Below, one piece after another: positions 15,638-23,890 of a DNA stretch of 61,383 bases. Under the pieces are notes generated by a model. That model did no database searches. It was not told the origin of the DNA and was given only the letters and a program-made list of their open reading frames with translations. The DNA comes from an uncultured Eubacteriales bacterium (lineage in GTDB: Bacteria > Bacillota > Clostridia > Oscillospirales > UBA644), in the NCBI GenBank assembly GCA_900547165.1, contig URFZ01000014.1, positions 1 to 61,383 on the forward strand. The letters run 5' to 3'. The position numbers and the translations under genes are program-made. Every line of letters starts with the position of its first letter. Within the stretch, counting starts at the first letter, position 1.

Positions 15638-16333
15638 TCAATTTTGTTTTGCGGCGTTTTCGCGTTCAAGACGTTCTCTTTCGGCTTGCGGCGCACGCAG
15701 ATATACGGGTGCAAGCGATACGCAGTCGCGTTTTTCGCAGTCTCCGCGGAGCGCAAGTTCAGCAACGGCGGACGCCTTTATGTATCGCAGAAATGAGGGA
15801 GCGGCTTTGATGTTTTCGCTGCCGTGTTCCGAGCAGAGACGGACAAAGAGTTCCGCACCGTCGCCTACCGCAACAACCGGTTCGTCGTCGGGCAAAGACG
15901 CAAGCAGTTCGTCAACTGACGACTGCTTGTCCGCGCAGACACGTTTTCCGTTTTTGAAAACGGCGTTGTAAAAACTTTTTCTTCGCGCGTCCATAACGGC
16001 AATGACAGTGCCGGAAAAAAGTGACACATTTTCTGCGGCGGCGGCAAGAGAAGAAACAGCGAAACAAGGAATATCTCTTTCAAACGCCAATCCCTTGGCG
16101 CAGGCAACGCCTATTTTGACGCCCGTGAAAGAACCCGGGCCCGCCGTAACGGCGATAAGGTCGATGTCTTCAATCGTTTTTTCGGATTGTTCGAGAACTT
16201 TTTTAATATTTGCAAGCAACGTGACCGAATGGGTCATCGCCGTATTTATGAATGCCTCGGCAAGAATTTTGCCGTTCTCGCTCACGCACGCGGAACACGA
16301 AACGGAAGAGGCATCAAGTGCAAGTATCGTCAT
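15638..16333 (-). CDS. tsaB: tRNA threonylcarbamoyladenosine biosynthesis protein TsaB
   Basis: A partner and scaffold of TsaD in making t6A37 of ANN-decoding tRNAs. 231 residues with the ASKHA-like N-terminus (ILALDASSVSCSACV), LIAVTAGPGSFTGVKIG and the following AKGLA segment characteristic of TsaB/YeaZ. The ATG overlaps the tsaE stop by four bases (ATGA type), so the two are translationally coupled. TsaD is not in the window. Confidence 0.95.
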   Translation of the reverse strand: MTILALDASSVSCSACVSENGKILAEAFINTAMTHSVTLLANIKKVLEQSEKTIEDIDLIAVTAGPGSFTGVKIGVACAKGLAFERDIPCFAVSSLAAAAENVSLFSGTVIAVMDARRKSFYNAVFKNGKRVCADKQSSVDELLASLPDDEPVVAVGDGAELFVRLCSEHGSENIKAAPSFLRYIKASAVAELALRGDCEKRDCVSLAPVYLRAPQAERERLERENAAKQN

Positions 16334-16758
16334 AGGCCGTTTCCCTCCGCTGTTATTATCCGCTCATCGGGAGCGGAGCCGTACTCAATGTTTATCCTTA
16401 TCGGTTCGGTCTCCAAAACGCCGTCCGCAAGTTCGCTCCACTCGATGAAAACGCAGTTTTTTTCGTTTACGTCTTCAAAAAAGCCGACCGAATACAAGTC
16501 GTCCTCATCGGTTATTCTGTAAAGGTCGTAATGCAAAACAGGAAACGGCAGACCTTTTTCGTAACGGTGACAAACCGCAAAAGTCGGGCTTGTTACTTCG
16601 CCTCTGTAACCGAGCGCCGCCAAAACACCTTTGACAAAATGGGTTTTTCCCGCACCGGGCTGACCGTTCAGACAAACGACCGTTCCCGCAGAAAAATGCG
16701 GCGTTAAGCTCTTCGCAAATTCCATTGTCTGCGCTTCGCCGTGCGTTACGACTTTCAT
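16330..16758 (-). CDS. tsaE: tRNA threonylcarbamoyladenosine biosynthesis ATPase TsaE
   Basis: The P-loop ATPase of the TsaBDE complex, about 142 residues. Walker A is GQPGAGKTHFVKG, and after it come GEVTSPTFAVCHRYE and the Walker-B-like HYDLYRI, all typical of TsaE/YjeE. ATG 16758 is preferred, with GGTGG upstream; in-frame GTGs at 16767-16770 would add only four residues. It overlaps tsaB by four bases and follows hemW by ~50 bases. Confidence 0.95.
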   Translation of the reverse strand: MKVVTHGEAQTMEFAKSLTPHFSAGTVVCLNGQPGAGKTHFVKGVLAALGYRGEVTSPTFAVCHRYEKGLPFPVLHYDLYRITDEDDLYSVGFFEDVNEKNCVFIEWSELADGVLETEPIRINIEYGSAPDERIITAEGNGL

Positions 16759-16810
16759 ATTTTTCACCACCGGTTATTATACATCATTTTTTTTCGGATT
16801 GCAATACCAT

Positions 16811-17902
16811 TTACTCAAATTCGGAAAGTTTCACAATTATTGTATTCGAAACAAGGAATCCGTCGTCGGTCAGACGAAAGCCCGTGACGGTCTCTTTGGT
16901 CAGACCGCTCGCTTCAAGGCTTTTCAAAAAGCGGCGCTGTTCGGCGTTTAAGTCATTGAAAGACACTCCGTCCGATGTCCGCAGAGAAAGCATAATACGC
17001 TCACGGCGCAAGTCTTCATCGTCAAGAATTTCTTCCGTTTCGGGTTCGACAAGCCCGTTTCTTCCTGTAAACGCTTCAAGCGATTCGGGGAACTTATATC
17101 TTATTTTGCCGTCAAATCCGGATGCGCCGCAGCCGAAACAAAGATACGGCACGCATAGCCAATAGGACGAATTATGCACGGAGCGAAAGCCCTTTTTTGC
17201 AAAATTCGAGACTTCGTAATGCTCATAGCCCGCATTTTCAAGCGTGCGGCAGGTTTGCAGATAAAGCCGTCGCTGAATTTCTTCGTCGGCTTCTTCTACA
17301 CCGCATTTGCCGAACACCGTATTCTTTTCGATTTTGAGCAGGTATGCGGATATGTGTTCGGGAGACAGCGCAAGCATTTTTTTCAGCGTGTAAGCAAGCG
17401 TTTCTTCCGTCTGGGACGGTATCGCAAGCATCAGGTCAAGGCTGATGTTTCGCACACTGCATTGCCGCAGTGTGTCAAACGCCTTTTCGCATATATCGGC
17501 ACTCCCCCGCCTTCCGAGCAGAGCAAGTTCGCCGTCGCAAAAAGACTGAACGCCCATGCTGACGCGTCCGACGCCGTTTCGGACAAGAGAACAGACAAGT
17601 TCCTCTGTCACATTTTCGGGATTCATTTCAACGGTTATTTCCGCGCCGTCTTCGACTTCGAAATGCGAATATACCGCGCCGAGAATGCGGCAGAGTTGCT
17701 CCGATGTCAAAACGGACGGTGTGCCGCCGCCGATATATACGGAGCGTACAGAACCGCCGAAATCGGCACTTTTTATTTGATTCACAAGCGCACAAACATA
17801 ATCTTCGCGCTTTTTTTCGGAGCGTATCTGCGAATAAAAATCGCAATATGCGCACTTTGAACCGCAAAACGGAATGTGAATGTAAACGCCGACGCTATTC
17901 AT
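16811..17902 (-). CDS. hemW: Radical SAM haem chaperone HemW
   Basis: 363 residues from ATG 17902. A longer frame from 17992 would extend into the lepA end and is rejected. The radical SAM CxxxCxxC motif appears as CGSKCAYCDFYS right after GVYIHIPF, the HemW/HemN-like signature. YIGGGTPSVL and the HemN C-terminal domain with SYWLCVPYLCFGCGASGF follow. HemW proteins bind haem and are often misnamed oxygen-independent coproporphyrinogen oxidase; the Cys that distinguishes true HemN is not seen. The start overlaps lepA by 8 bases; the lepA-hemW pair is a classic conserved order. Confidence 0.95.
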   Translation of the reverse strand: MNSVGVYIHIPFCGSKCAYCDFYSQIRSEKKREDYVCALVNQIKSADFGGSVRSVYIGGGTPSVLTSEQLCRILGAVYSHFEVEDGAEITVEMNPENVTEELVCSLVRNGVGRVSMGVQSFCDGELALLGRRGSADICEKAFDTLRQCSVRNISLDLMLAIPSQTEETLAYTLKKMLALSPEHISAYLLKIEKNTVFGKCGVEEADEEIQRRLYLQTCRTLENAGYEHYEVSNFAKKGFRSVHNSSYWLCVPYLCFGCGASGFDGKIRYKFPESLEAFTGRNGLVEPETEEILDDEDLRRERIMLSLRTSDGVSFNDLNAEQRRFLKSLEASGLTKETVTGFRLTDDGFLVSNTIIVKLSEFE

Positions 17903-19703
17903 CGAGTTTGAGAACGGACATAAACGCTTCCTGCGAAAGTTCGACGCTGCCGACCTGACGCATACGTTTTTTGCCTTCTTTTTGCTTTTCAAGCAATTTT
18001 TTCTTTCTCGTTATATCGCCGCCGTAGCACTTTGCAAGAACGTCCTTGCGCATTGCCTTAACGGTTTCGCGAGCGATAATTTTGCCGCCGATAGCCGCCT
18101 GTATGGGAATTTCAAAAAGTTGGCGGGGAATGTTTTCTTTAAGTTTTTCGGCAATTCTTCTGCCCCTTGCGTAGGCGCGTTCTTCGGGAACGATGAACGA
18201 AAGAGCGTCAACTATCTCGCCGTTCAGAAGAATATCGAGTTTGACAAGCTTTGAGGGCTTGTATTCCTCAAATTCATAGTCAAGCGACGCATACCCTCTC
18301 GTCCTCGATTTGAGCGCGTCGAAGAAATCGTATATTATCTCGTTGAGCGGAAGCGAATAGTGGATATTAACGCGGGTATCGTCAAGATACTGCATATTCT
18401 TGAATATACCGCGTCTTTCCTGACAAAGATCCATTATCGCGCCCACATAGTCCGACGGAGCGATTATGTCCGCTTTTACAAAAGGTTCTTCAGCAAGTTC
18501 TATGACGTCGGAGCGCGGATAGTTTGTCGGGTTGGCTATCATTTCAACCGTGCCGTCCGTCAGCGTTATTCTGTAAATAACCGACGGAGCAGTCGTTATC
18601 AGGTCAAGATTATATTCGCGTTCGAGACGTTCCTGAATAACCTCCATGTGAAGCAGACCGAGAAAGCCGCAGCGGAAGCCGAAACCGAGTGCCGCCGAAC
18701 TTTCCGCCTCAAATTCAAGAGAAGCATCATTGAGTTTGAGTTTTTCGAGCGCGTCGCGCAAGTCGCCGTATTTTGAGCCGTCTGCGGGATAGATACCGCT
18801 GAAAACCATGGGCTGTGCCTTTTTGTAACCGGGCAGCGCCTTTTCCGTGGGGTCAAGCGCAAGTGTTACGGTATCTCCGACCTCTGCATCTTTGACGTTT
18901 TTGATAGATGCGGTTATATATCCGACGTCACCTGCGGAGAGTTCCGCCGATGGTTCGAAACCGAACGGGCGAAGAGCACCGACTTCAACGACTTCCATTT
19001 CGGCACCTGTCGCCATCATTCGGATAATATCACCCGCTTTGACTTTGCCGTCAAACACGCGGACATACACGATAACGCCGCGGTAAGAGTCGTATACCGA
19101 ATCAAAAATAAGCGCTTTGAGTTTGCCCTCGCTGTCCCCATTCGGTGCGGGAATGCGGGCAACTACCGCTTCCATGACATCGACAATGTTGAGACCCGTT
19201 TTTGCCGAAATTCTCGGGGCGTCCTCTGCGGGAATGCAGATTATGTCCTCAATCTCTTTCGCCGCACGGTCGGGGTCGGCGTTTATCAAATCTATTTTAT
19301 TGATAACGGGCACAACTTCAAGGTCGTGGTCAAGAGCAAGAAACGCATTTGCAAGCGTCTGCGCCTCGACGCCCTGCGAAGCGTCAACTATGAGTATCGC
19401 CCCCTCACAGGCGGCAAGGGATCGGGAGACTTCGTAGTTAAAGTCAACGTGACCCGGAGTGTCGATAAGATTGAAAATATATGTTTTGCCGTCCTTTGCC
19501 TCATATTCGAGTTTGACGGCGCGCGCTTTTATCGTTATTCCGCGTTCGCGTTCAAGGTCCATATTGTCGAGAAGCTGGTCTTCCATTTCACGGGAAGATA
19601 CTGTCTTTGTCATTTCGAGAATACGGTCGGCAAGTGTGGATTTGCCGTGGTCGATATGCGCGATTATGCAAAAATTTCTTATATTCGAGGTGTCCTTTGA
19701 CAT
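17895..19703 (-). CDS. lepA: Elongation factor 4 (back-translocating GTPase LepA)
   Basis: A ribosome-associated GTPase implicated in translation fidelity and 30S biogenesis. At 602 residues it has the standard LepA length. G motifs are AHIDHGKST, RERGIT, DTPGHVDF and NKIDL; the LepA-specific C-terminal domain ends GGDITRKKKLLEKQKEGKKRMR. GGAGGAACAAAGG precedes ATG 19703. It is first gene of a same-strand run lepA-hemW-tsaE-tsaB-rpiB-upp; a consensus promoter lies at 19751-19779. Confidence 0.97.
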   Translation of the reverse strand: MSKDTSNIRNFCIIAHIDHGKSTLADRILEMTKTVSSREMEDQLLDNMDLERERGITIKARAVKLEYEAKDGKTYIFNLIDTPGHVDFNYEVSRSLAACEGAILIVDASQGVEAQTLANAFLALDHDLEVVPVINKIDLINADPDRAAKEIEDIICIPAEDAPRISAKTGLNIVDVMEAVVARIPAPNGDSEGKLKALIFDSVYDSYRGVIVYVRVFDGKVKAGDIIRMMATGAEMEVVEVGALRPFGFEPSAELSAGDVGYITASIKNVKDAEVGDTVTLALDPTEKALPGYKKAQPMVFSGIYPADGSKYGDLRDALEKLKLNDASLEFEAESSAALGFGFRCGFLGLLHMEVIQERLEREYNLDLITTAPSVIYRITLTDGTVEMIANPTNYPRSDVIELAEEPFVKADIIAPSDYVGAIMDLCQERRGIFKNMQYLDDTRVNIHYSLPLNEIIYDFFDALKSRTRGYASLDYEFEEYKPSKLVKLDILLNGEIVDALSFIVPEERAYARGRRIAEKLKENIPRQLFEIPIQAAIGGKIIARETVKAMRKDVLAKCYGGDITRKKKLLEKQKEGKKRMRQVGSVELSQEAFMSVLKLDE

Positions 19704-19750
19704 CCTTTGTTCCTCCGTTCGGGAAATTGCGCTGTAATACTTTATTCTAT

Positions 19751-19779
19751 ATAATACAATATTTTATTTAACCTGTCAA
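19751..19779 (-). promoter_or_regulatory. Promoter of the lepA operon
   Basis: Minus-strand TTGACA (19774-19779) and TATTAT (19751-19756) with a 17-base spacer. Confidence 0.8.
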
Positions 19780-19817
19780 GCATTTCAAAACTATTTTCAA
19801 TCTTTGTCCCGTCGGAC

Positions 19818-19846
19818 TTGACAGTCTGCGCCGTATATGATAAAAT
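19818..19846 (+). promoter_or_regulatory. Promoter of the alpha-toroid membrane protein gene
   Basis: TTGACA (19818-19823) and TAAAAT (19841-19846), 17-base spacer, divergent from the lepA promoter. Confidence 0.8.
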
Positions 19847-19848
19847 TC

Positions 19849-19865
19849 CAGTATATTATATACTG
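19849..19865. promoter_or_regulatory. Perfect 17-bp palindrome at the alpha-toroid gene start site
   Basis: CAGTATAT-T-ATATACTG, two exact 8-base arms. It covers the predicted transcription start, a place where a bound repressor would block the promoter. The cognate regulator is unknown. Confidence 0.55.
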
Positions 19866-19892
19866 AATATTCCTATGAAATGAGGATATATG

Positions 19893-20924
19893 ATGAAGAA
19901 AAAAATCGTTTCGCTTGCGGTTGCCGTTGTGATGTTTTTCGCGCTTGCCCTGCCCTTTTATGCGGCAACGATAAATCTTTCGACGGAGATAGACGGAATT
20001 CTGAACTACTACACGTCGCAGACCACCGCCATTGAAAACTGGAATGAGATTATCGCATTTTCGAGCGTGAACGCGATAAAAGGTTCTGCGCTTACGGAAC
20101 CGACGCTCAACGAAAACGCCCCGATAACGCTTGCTCAGTTTATTCTTTCGAGACTTGCGCTTGGTATAAACCCGAACGAAACGTCTTCCGTGGGAGATCC
20201 CGTCGCAAAACTTGCGTCAAAGCAAAAAGAAGACGGTTCTTTTTACGAAAACGATCTGTACGGCACGGTTCTTTGCGCGGTTGCACTTCAAGGCGCACAG
20301 GCAAAAGCGGGAGACGAAACCGTTGTATACTCGGCAAAACAGGCGACAAGTTATATTCTTTCCCTGCAAAAAGACGACGGCTCTTTTTCCGAGAAGATGA
20401 AGACGCACGCGCTTTGCGCAACATACCTTTCGGCATTCACGGAAAACAACACGGAAGTTACGCAGGCGCTCGACAAAGCGGCAAAATTCATCGCGGATAA
20501 GTACGGCGACGCAAAAACGCTCGAAGAGGCGACGACGGAAGACATCGCATACGCGACCATGGCTCTCGCAGATACGGAAAAAGCAAAGACGCTTGACTCG
20601 TTTGCCGCATACGGAGACCTGCCGTCGGTGCTTGTTTCGAGAAAAAACTCCGACGGAATATACAGAGCGACATCTGCGGAAGCGGACAGCGACAAAGACA
20701 CGACTTTGGCGGTTCTTATGGCATACGACGCTTTGTCTGACGGCAAAAGCGTTTGGCGCAGTTTTGAGGATTACGGAAGCGTCAACGAAAATATGTGGCA
20801 GAAACTGAAATGGTTCGCGCTCGGCTTCGGCGTACTTGTTTTGCTTTCGATAATCTTTTGGTTCTATATTATGTTCGGCAGAAAAAAATACAGAGACGAC
20901 GCACAGGGCGCCGTCGGAAAATAA
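19893..20924 (+). CDS. Secreted, membrane-anchored alpha-toroid (prenyltransferase/squalene-oxidase repeat) protein
   Basis: 343 residues. An N-terminal signal peptide (KKKIVSLAVAVVMFFALALPFYA) precedes ~260 residues of repeats, with the QKEDGSFYEN and QKDDGSFSEK turns typical of terpenoid-cyclase/prenyltransferase alpha-alpha toroids. A C-terminal membrane span (WFALGFGVLVLLSIIFWFYI) and basic tail (FGRKKYRDD) anchor it. No catalytic DxDD or Zn motif is evident, so a binding role at the cell surface is likelier than cyclase activity. Clostridial cobalamin- or transporter-linked proteins have a similar layout. The second of two adjacent ATGs is taken because it is seven bases from GAGG. It precedes an esterase gene by 11 bases. 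Confidence 0.8.
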   Translation: MKKKIVSLAVAVVMFFALALPFYAATINLSTEIDGILNYYTSQTTAIENWNEIIAFSSVNAIKGSALTEPTLNENAPITLAQFILSRLALGINPNETSSVGDPVAKLASKQKEDGSFYENDLYGTVLCAVALQGAQAKAGDETVVYSAKQATSYILSLQKDDGSFSEKMKTHALCATYLSAFTENNTEVTQALDKAAKFIADKYGDAKTLEEATTEDIAYATMALADTEKAKTLDSFAAYGDLPSVLVSRKNSDGIYRATSAEADSDKDTTLAVLMAYDALSDGKSVWRSFEDYGSVNENMWQKLKWFALGFGVLVLLSIIFWFYIMFGRKKYRDDAQGAVGK

Positions 20925-20935
20925 CGGTGATAAAT

Positions 20936-21736
20936 ATGGAAAGATTCAAACTTTGGGACGTTGCGCCCTTAACAGATGAAAGCGTTTCTCCGAAACAGGA
21001 ACCCGAATTGCTGTATTTTCCGTGCGAGGGCGCGAAAAGCTGCGTTATAGTGTTCCCCGGCGGCGGATATATAACCCTTTGCGACAGTTACGAGGGAGTG
21101 GAACTTGCCGAATGGCTGAACACCATAGGCGTTGCGGCTTTTGTTTTAAGATACAGAGTTCTGCCCTACCATTACCCCTGCCAACTCGCAGACGCACACA
21201 GAGCGATACGTTTTGTAAGGCACAATGCGGAGCGTTTCGGCATTGACAAAGACAAGATAGGCGCGATGGGCTTCTCGGCAGGCGGCAACCTTGTTGCGCA
21301 GGCGGCGACACTCGGACACACGCCGCTCGAAAACGAAAACGACCCGATAGACGCGGAGAGTTCAAAACTCAATGCGCAGATTCTGTGCTACTCCGTTTCG
21401 ACATTTTCGGACGTTACACACACAGCGACAATGGAAAACTTTCTCGGAGACCTCGGAACGGAACAGGCTGACGCTTTTTCGCCCGATAAAAACATTTCGA
21501 AAGAGTTCACCCCGCCCGCATTTATATGGCACACGTTTGCCGACGAAGCGGTTGACGTGCGCAATGCGCTTATCTACGCTTCCGCGTGCAAAGAAAAAGA
21601 CGTGCCGTTTGAACTGCACGTTTTTCCGAATGGGCAACACGGACTCGGTCTTGCGCAGATCCAGCCGAACTCTGCGGGACAATGGCCCGAACTGCTGTGT
21701 AATTGGCTGAAACTTATAGGCTTTCTCGGAGAATAA
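20936..21736 (+). CDS. Alpha/beta hydrolase, acetylesterase-like
   Basis: 266 residues from ATG 20936; the open frame extends further upstream into the preceding gene but without a start signal. The oxyanion-hole motif is FPGGGYITL and the nucleophile elbow GFSAGGN (Ser ~130), with a C-terminal GQHG holding the catalytic His and DEAVD as the probable acid. No signal peptide is seen, so it is cytosolic. The pattern is that of BD-FAE/Axe-type carbohydrate acetylesterases; the exact ester is unknown. It follows the toroid gene closely and is probably co-transcribed. Confidence 0.88.
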   Translation: MERFKLWDVAPLTDESVSPKQEPELLYFPCEGAKSCVIVFPGGGYITLCDSYEGVELAEWLNTIGVAAFVLRYRVLPYHYPCQLADAHRAIRFVRHNAERFGIDKDKIGAMGFSAGGNLVAQAATLGHTPLENENDPIDAESSKLNAQILCYSVSTFSDVTHTATMENFLGDLGTEQADAFSPDKNISKEFTPPAFIWHTFADEAVDVRNALIYASACKEKDVPFELHVFPNGQHGLGLAQIQPNSAGQWPELLCNWLKLIGFLGE

Positions 21737-21770
21737 AAGAGCAGGAATATAATACAGAAATGCAGCAAAC

Positions 21771-21795
21771 GAGGACAGGCTCAACGCCTGTCCTC
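21771..21795. terminator. Intrinsic terminator between convergent genes
   Basis: A perfect 10-bp stem (GAGGACAGGC / GCCTGTCCTC) with a 5-base loop, followed by GGATTTTT on the plus strand. It ends the esterase transcript and may also serve the convergent zinc-ribbon gene. Confidence 0.75.
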
Positions 21796-21811
21796 GGATT
21801 TTTCGTAAGAA

Positions 21812-22471
21812 TTACTTTTTGTTTTTTCTTTCCCTTACAAGTCTGACTATGTAACTTGCGGAAACGGCAAAGCCGAAAAGGTATGCCCACGCAAGTTCTT
21901 TCAGAAAATCGCTTCTGATTTCAGGTACGGAAAGAAATTCGGGGACGGAACTTATCGCATCAAAAACGGTTATTCCGATATCGCTGTATACTTTGTAAAT
22001 TTCCAAAGAAATGCAGATATACTCCGAAATGAATATCATGACAGCCATCACGATGACAGACACGACTATGTTCGGAACGGACGAACGATTCTTTGTTCGA
22101 GCAAAAACACCGTAACCGAAACTTGCAAGAACAAAAATCACAAGTCCGCAAATACCGGAAATGATATTTGCCTGATAAATCAAAACGTAAAGCGCAGCAC
22201 CTATCAACGAGAATAAAAACGCGCCGACTGCGCCCGCAACGATATTTTCTCTGACAGGTGCTGCGGGGGCGACAGATGATGCGGCGACCTGTTCGGCATG
22301 AGCGGTAGGCTGTTCGGGTTGAACTGGAACGACAGGTTGAGAAATCGTCTGCGCCCCGTTCAGGGTCGAGCCTTGTTCCGCACCGACCTCGGAGAAGTCC
22401 GAGCCGCCGCAGGACGGACAGAACTTTGCGTCATCGTCCGAATTTGCACCGCAAAAACTACATTTTTTCAT
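21812..22471 (-). CDS. Zinc-ribbon membrane protein, unknown function
   Basis: 219 residues. The N-terminus is a zinc ribbon (CSFCG ... CPSCGG, residues ~4-22), then a low-complexity Pro/Gln/Ala linker (to ~75), then four hydrophobic segments (AGAVGAFLFSLIGAALYVLIY, a second near ISGICGLVIFVLASFGYGVF, IVVSVIVMAVMIFISEYI, and a C-terminal AYLFGFAVSASYIV). It belongs to the loose group of zinc_ribbon-TM proteins of Clostridia whose roles are unknown. GAGGGG precedes ATG 22471. A 14-bp palindrome CTGAATATATTCAG (22507-22520) lies just upstream. Confidence 0.75.
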   Translation of the reverse strand: MKKCSFCGANSDDDAKFCPSCGGSDFSEVGAEQGSTLNGAQTISQPVVPVQPEQPTAHAEQVAASSVAPAAPVRENIVAGAVGAFLFSLIGAALYVLIYQANIISGICGLVIFVLASFGYGVFARTKNRSSVPNIVVSVIVMAVMIFISEYICISLEIYKVYSDIGITVFDAISSVPEFLSVPEIRSDFLKELAWAYLFGFAVSASYIVRLVRERKNKK

Positions 22472-22506
22472 ACTTTTCCCCTCACTTGGTTTTATATTTG
22501 CTCGGG

Positions 22507-22520
22507 CTGAATATATTCAG
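22507..22520. promoter_or_regulatory. 14-bp palindrome upstream of the zinc-ribbon gene
   Basis: CTGAATATATTCAG is fully symmetric; 12 bases of it recur (CTGAATATATTC) at the end of the CwlD-like gene near 13594. No U run follows, so it is not an obvious terminator. Its role is unclear. Confidence 0.3.
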
Positions 22521-22529
22521 TCCCATAAA

Positions 22530-23054
22530 TCATTTTACATTTATCTGGCACATTTTCATCGTCTCCAACGCGGCGAGGTGCGTTTCGGGCGTTACGCCCG
22601 CGCAGCAGGAAGAATCGACGGAAATTTCATTTTCATAAAAGTTTGCTTTTAATATCAGCGCGTTGGAAACAACGCAGATATCAGTGCAAAGCCCGATGAG
22701 TTCGACAGAAAAGTCCTCGTCACCGGCAGCTTCCCTGATAAGTTCGGGCAGTTCGAGCGAACCGAACGTATGCTTTTCTATCGGAGTGTATTTTTTGCCG
22801 GAGAGCGCGTGCGCGATATCATTGTTTATGCGCCTGCCGGGAGTTCCTTTGATGCAGTGCGGCACAGGCAGTTTTCTGCCCTCCGCGGAAGAGAGATAAT
22901 CGTCAAAATGAGTGTCGAACGTGACGAATATTTCACCGTCGAAAGCGCGTATCTTCCGCACGGCATTTTCAATAATTCCGACCGCCTCGGGCGTTCCGAG
23001 AGCGCCGTCCACAAAGTCGTTCTGAATGTCAACGACAACCAAAAACTTTTTCAT
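22530..23054 (-). CDS. Cysteine hydrolase, nicotinamidase-like
   Basis: 174 residues of the isochorismatase-like fold. The catalytic triad is visible: Asp in VVDIQNDF (residue ~9), Lys in PIEKHTFGS, Cys in LIGLCTDICV. Metal-site residues of nicotinamidases are also present (FDTHFDDY and VPHC). It therefore probably converts nicotinamide to nicotinate for NAD salvage, although other amidases share the fold. It starts 14 bases after a TetR-type gene ends, so the two form an operon. Confidence 0.88.
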   Translation of the reverse strand: MKKFLVVVDIQNDFVDGALGTPEAVGIIENAVRKIRAFDGEIFVTFDTHFDDYLSSAEGRKLPVPHCIKGTPGRRINNDIAHALSGKKYTPIEKHTFGSLELPELIREAAGDEDFSVELIGLCTDICVVSNALILKANFYENEISVDSSCCAGVTPETHLAALETMKMCQINVK

Positions 23055-23068
23055 TTTCTCTGCTCCTT

Positions 23069-23644
23069 TTACATTTTCCCTTTTTCCTGTTTTTTTCTGT
23101 TTATCAGAAACTCATTGAGTTTGTCTTCAAAAACGCGAAGTTGCGGTTCGATATAAGACTTTCCTCCGAAGATCATATAGTCCGACAGCGTTGTTATCGC
23201 CATAAACAAATACGGTCTTACTTCATCAAGTTCGCAACCGAGATTTTCCGCGAATATTTTCGCATAATATTCATATCGTGCCGAGAGCCGTCCGAGCACG
23301 GGCGCGACGCTTGCGGAATAACGCGACAAAGCGCATACGCTGGCAAAGAACTTCATGGTGCTTGCCATTTCGTCACACCCCGCGTACAGTTTTTTCAGCA
23401 TCGACGCAGGGTTTTCTATATCTTTCAGCGCCGAACAGATAAGTTTTTCTTCAAGTCTTATCGCCGCTTCTTCCGCGCAAGCGGCAACAACATCGTCTTT
23501 GTCTTTGAAATAGTAGTATATTCCGCCCGACTGCAAATTCAGACAACCGCTCAAATCTCTTACACTTGTTTCGGAAAGTCCCTGTCTGATAAACGTATCC
23601 AAGCATTTGGAAACGACTTCTTTCTTTTTTTCGGGATTGTCCAT
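23069..23644 (-). CDS. TetR family transcriptional regulator
   Basis: 191 residues from ATG 23644 (GGAGGAGAAAAC upstream). The N-terminal helix-turn-helix reads TSVRDLSGCLNLQSGGIYYYFKDKDDVV, the TetR signature; the rest is the ligand-binding helical domain. A palindrome TCAAACGATTGTTTGA overlaps the region just upstream of its ribosome-binding site, pointing to autoregulation. It is divergent from the SDR gene at 23891 and in operon with the nicotinamidase-like gene. The ligand is unknown. Confidence 0.9.
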   Translation of the reverse strand: MDNPEKKKEVVSKCLDTFIRQGLSETSVRDLSGCLNLQSGGIYYYFKDKDDVVAACAEEAAIRLEEKLICSALKDIENPASMLKKLYAGCDEMASTMKFFASVCALSRYSASVAPVLGRLSARYEYYAKIFAENLGCELDEVRPYLFMAITTLSDYMIFGGKSYIEPQLRVFEDKLNEFLINRKKQEKGKM

Positions 23645-23665
23645 GTTTTCTCCTCCGAAAACCAA

Positions 23666-23681
23666 TCAAACGATTGTTTGA
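23666..23681. promoter_or_regulatory. Candidate TetR operator
   Basis: TCAAAC-GATT-GTTTGA, exact 6-base arms around four bases, ~22 bases upstream of the TetR start codon. A second overlapping dyad CAATC-AAAC-GATTG starts three bases earlier. Confidence 0.55.
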
Positions 23682-23723
23682 ATTTTTTATTTGAAAAAAT
23701 ACGGCTTATGCCGTTATATATTT

Positions 23724-23752
23724 ATATTACCATAAAATATATATATTGTCAA
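23724..23752 (-). promoter_or_regulatory. Promoter of the TetR-nicotinamidase operon
   Basis: Minus-strand TTGACA (23747-23752) and TAATAT (23724-23729), 17-base spacer. Confidence 0.7.
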
Positions 23753-23802
23753 TATTCGACAAACAAAAAACGGGGAATCTTGCCGAAACGTTTTTGCAGA
23801 GG

Positions 23803-23831
23803 TTGAATTATGGCGGAAACTGTGCTATAAT
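23803..23831 (+). promoter_or_regulatory. Promoter of the SDR gene
   Basis: TTGAAT (23803-23808) and consensus TATAAT (23826-23831), 17-base spacer. Confidence 0.75.
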
Positions 23832-23890
23832 ACAAACAAAACCGACAACGCCGATCGCAAATTCGGCGGGCGAGGCGAAAAGAGAAAGAT

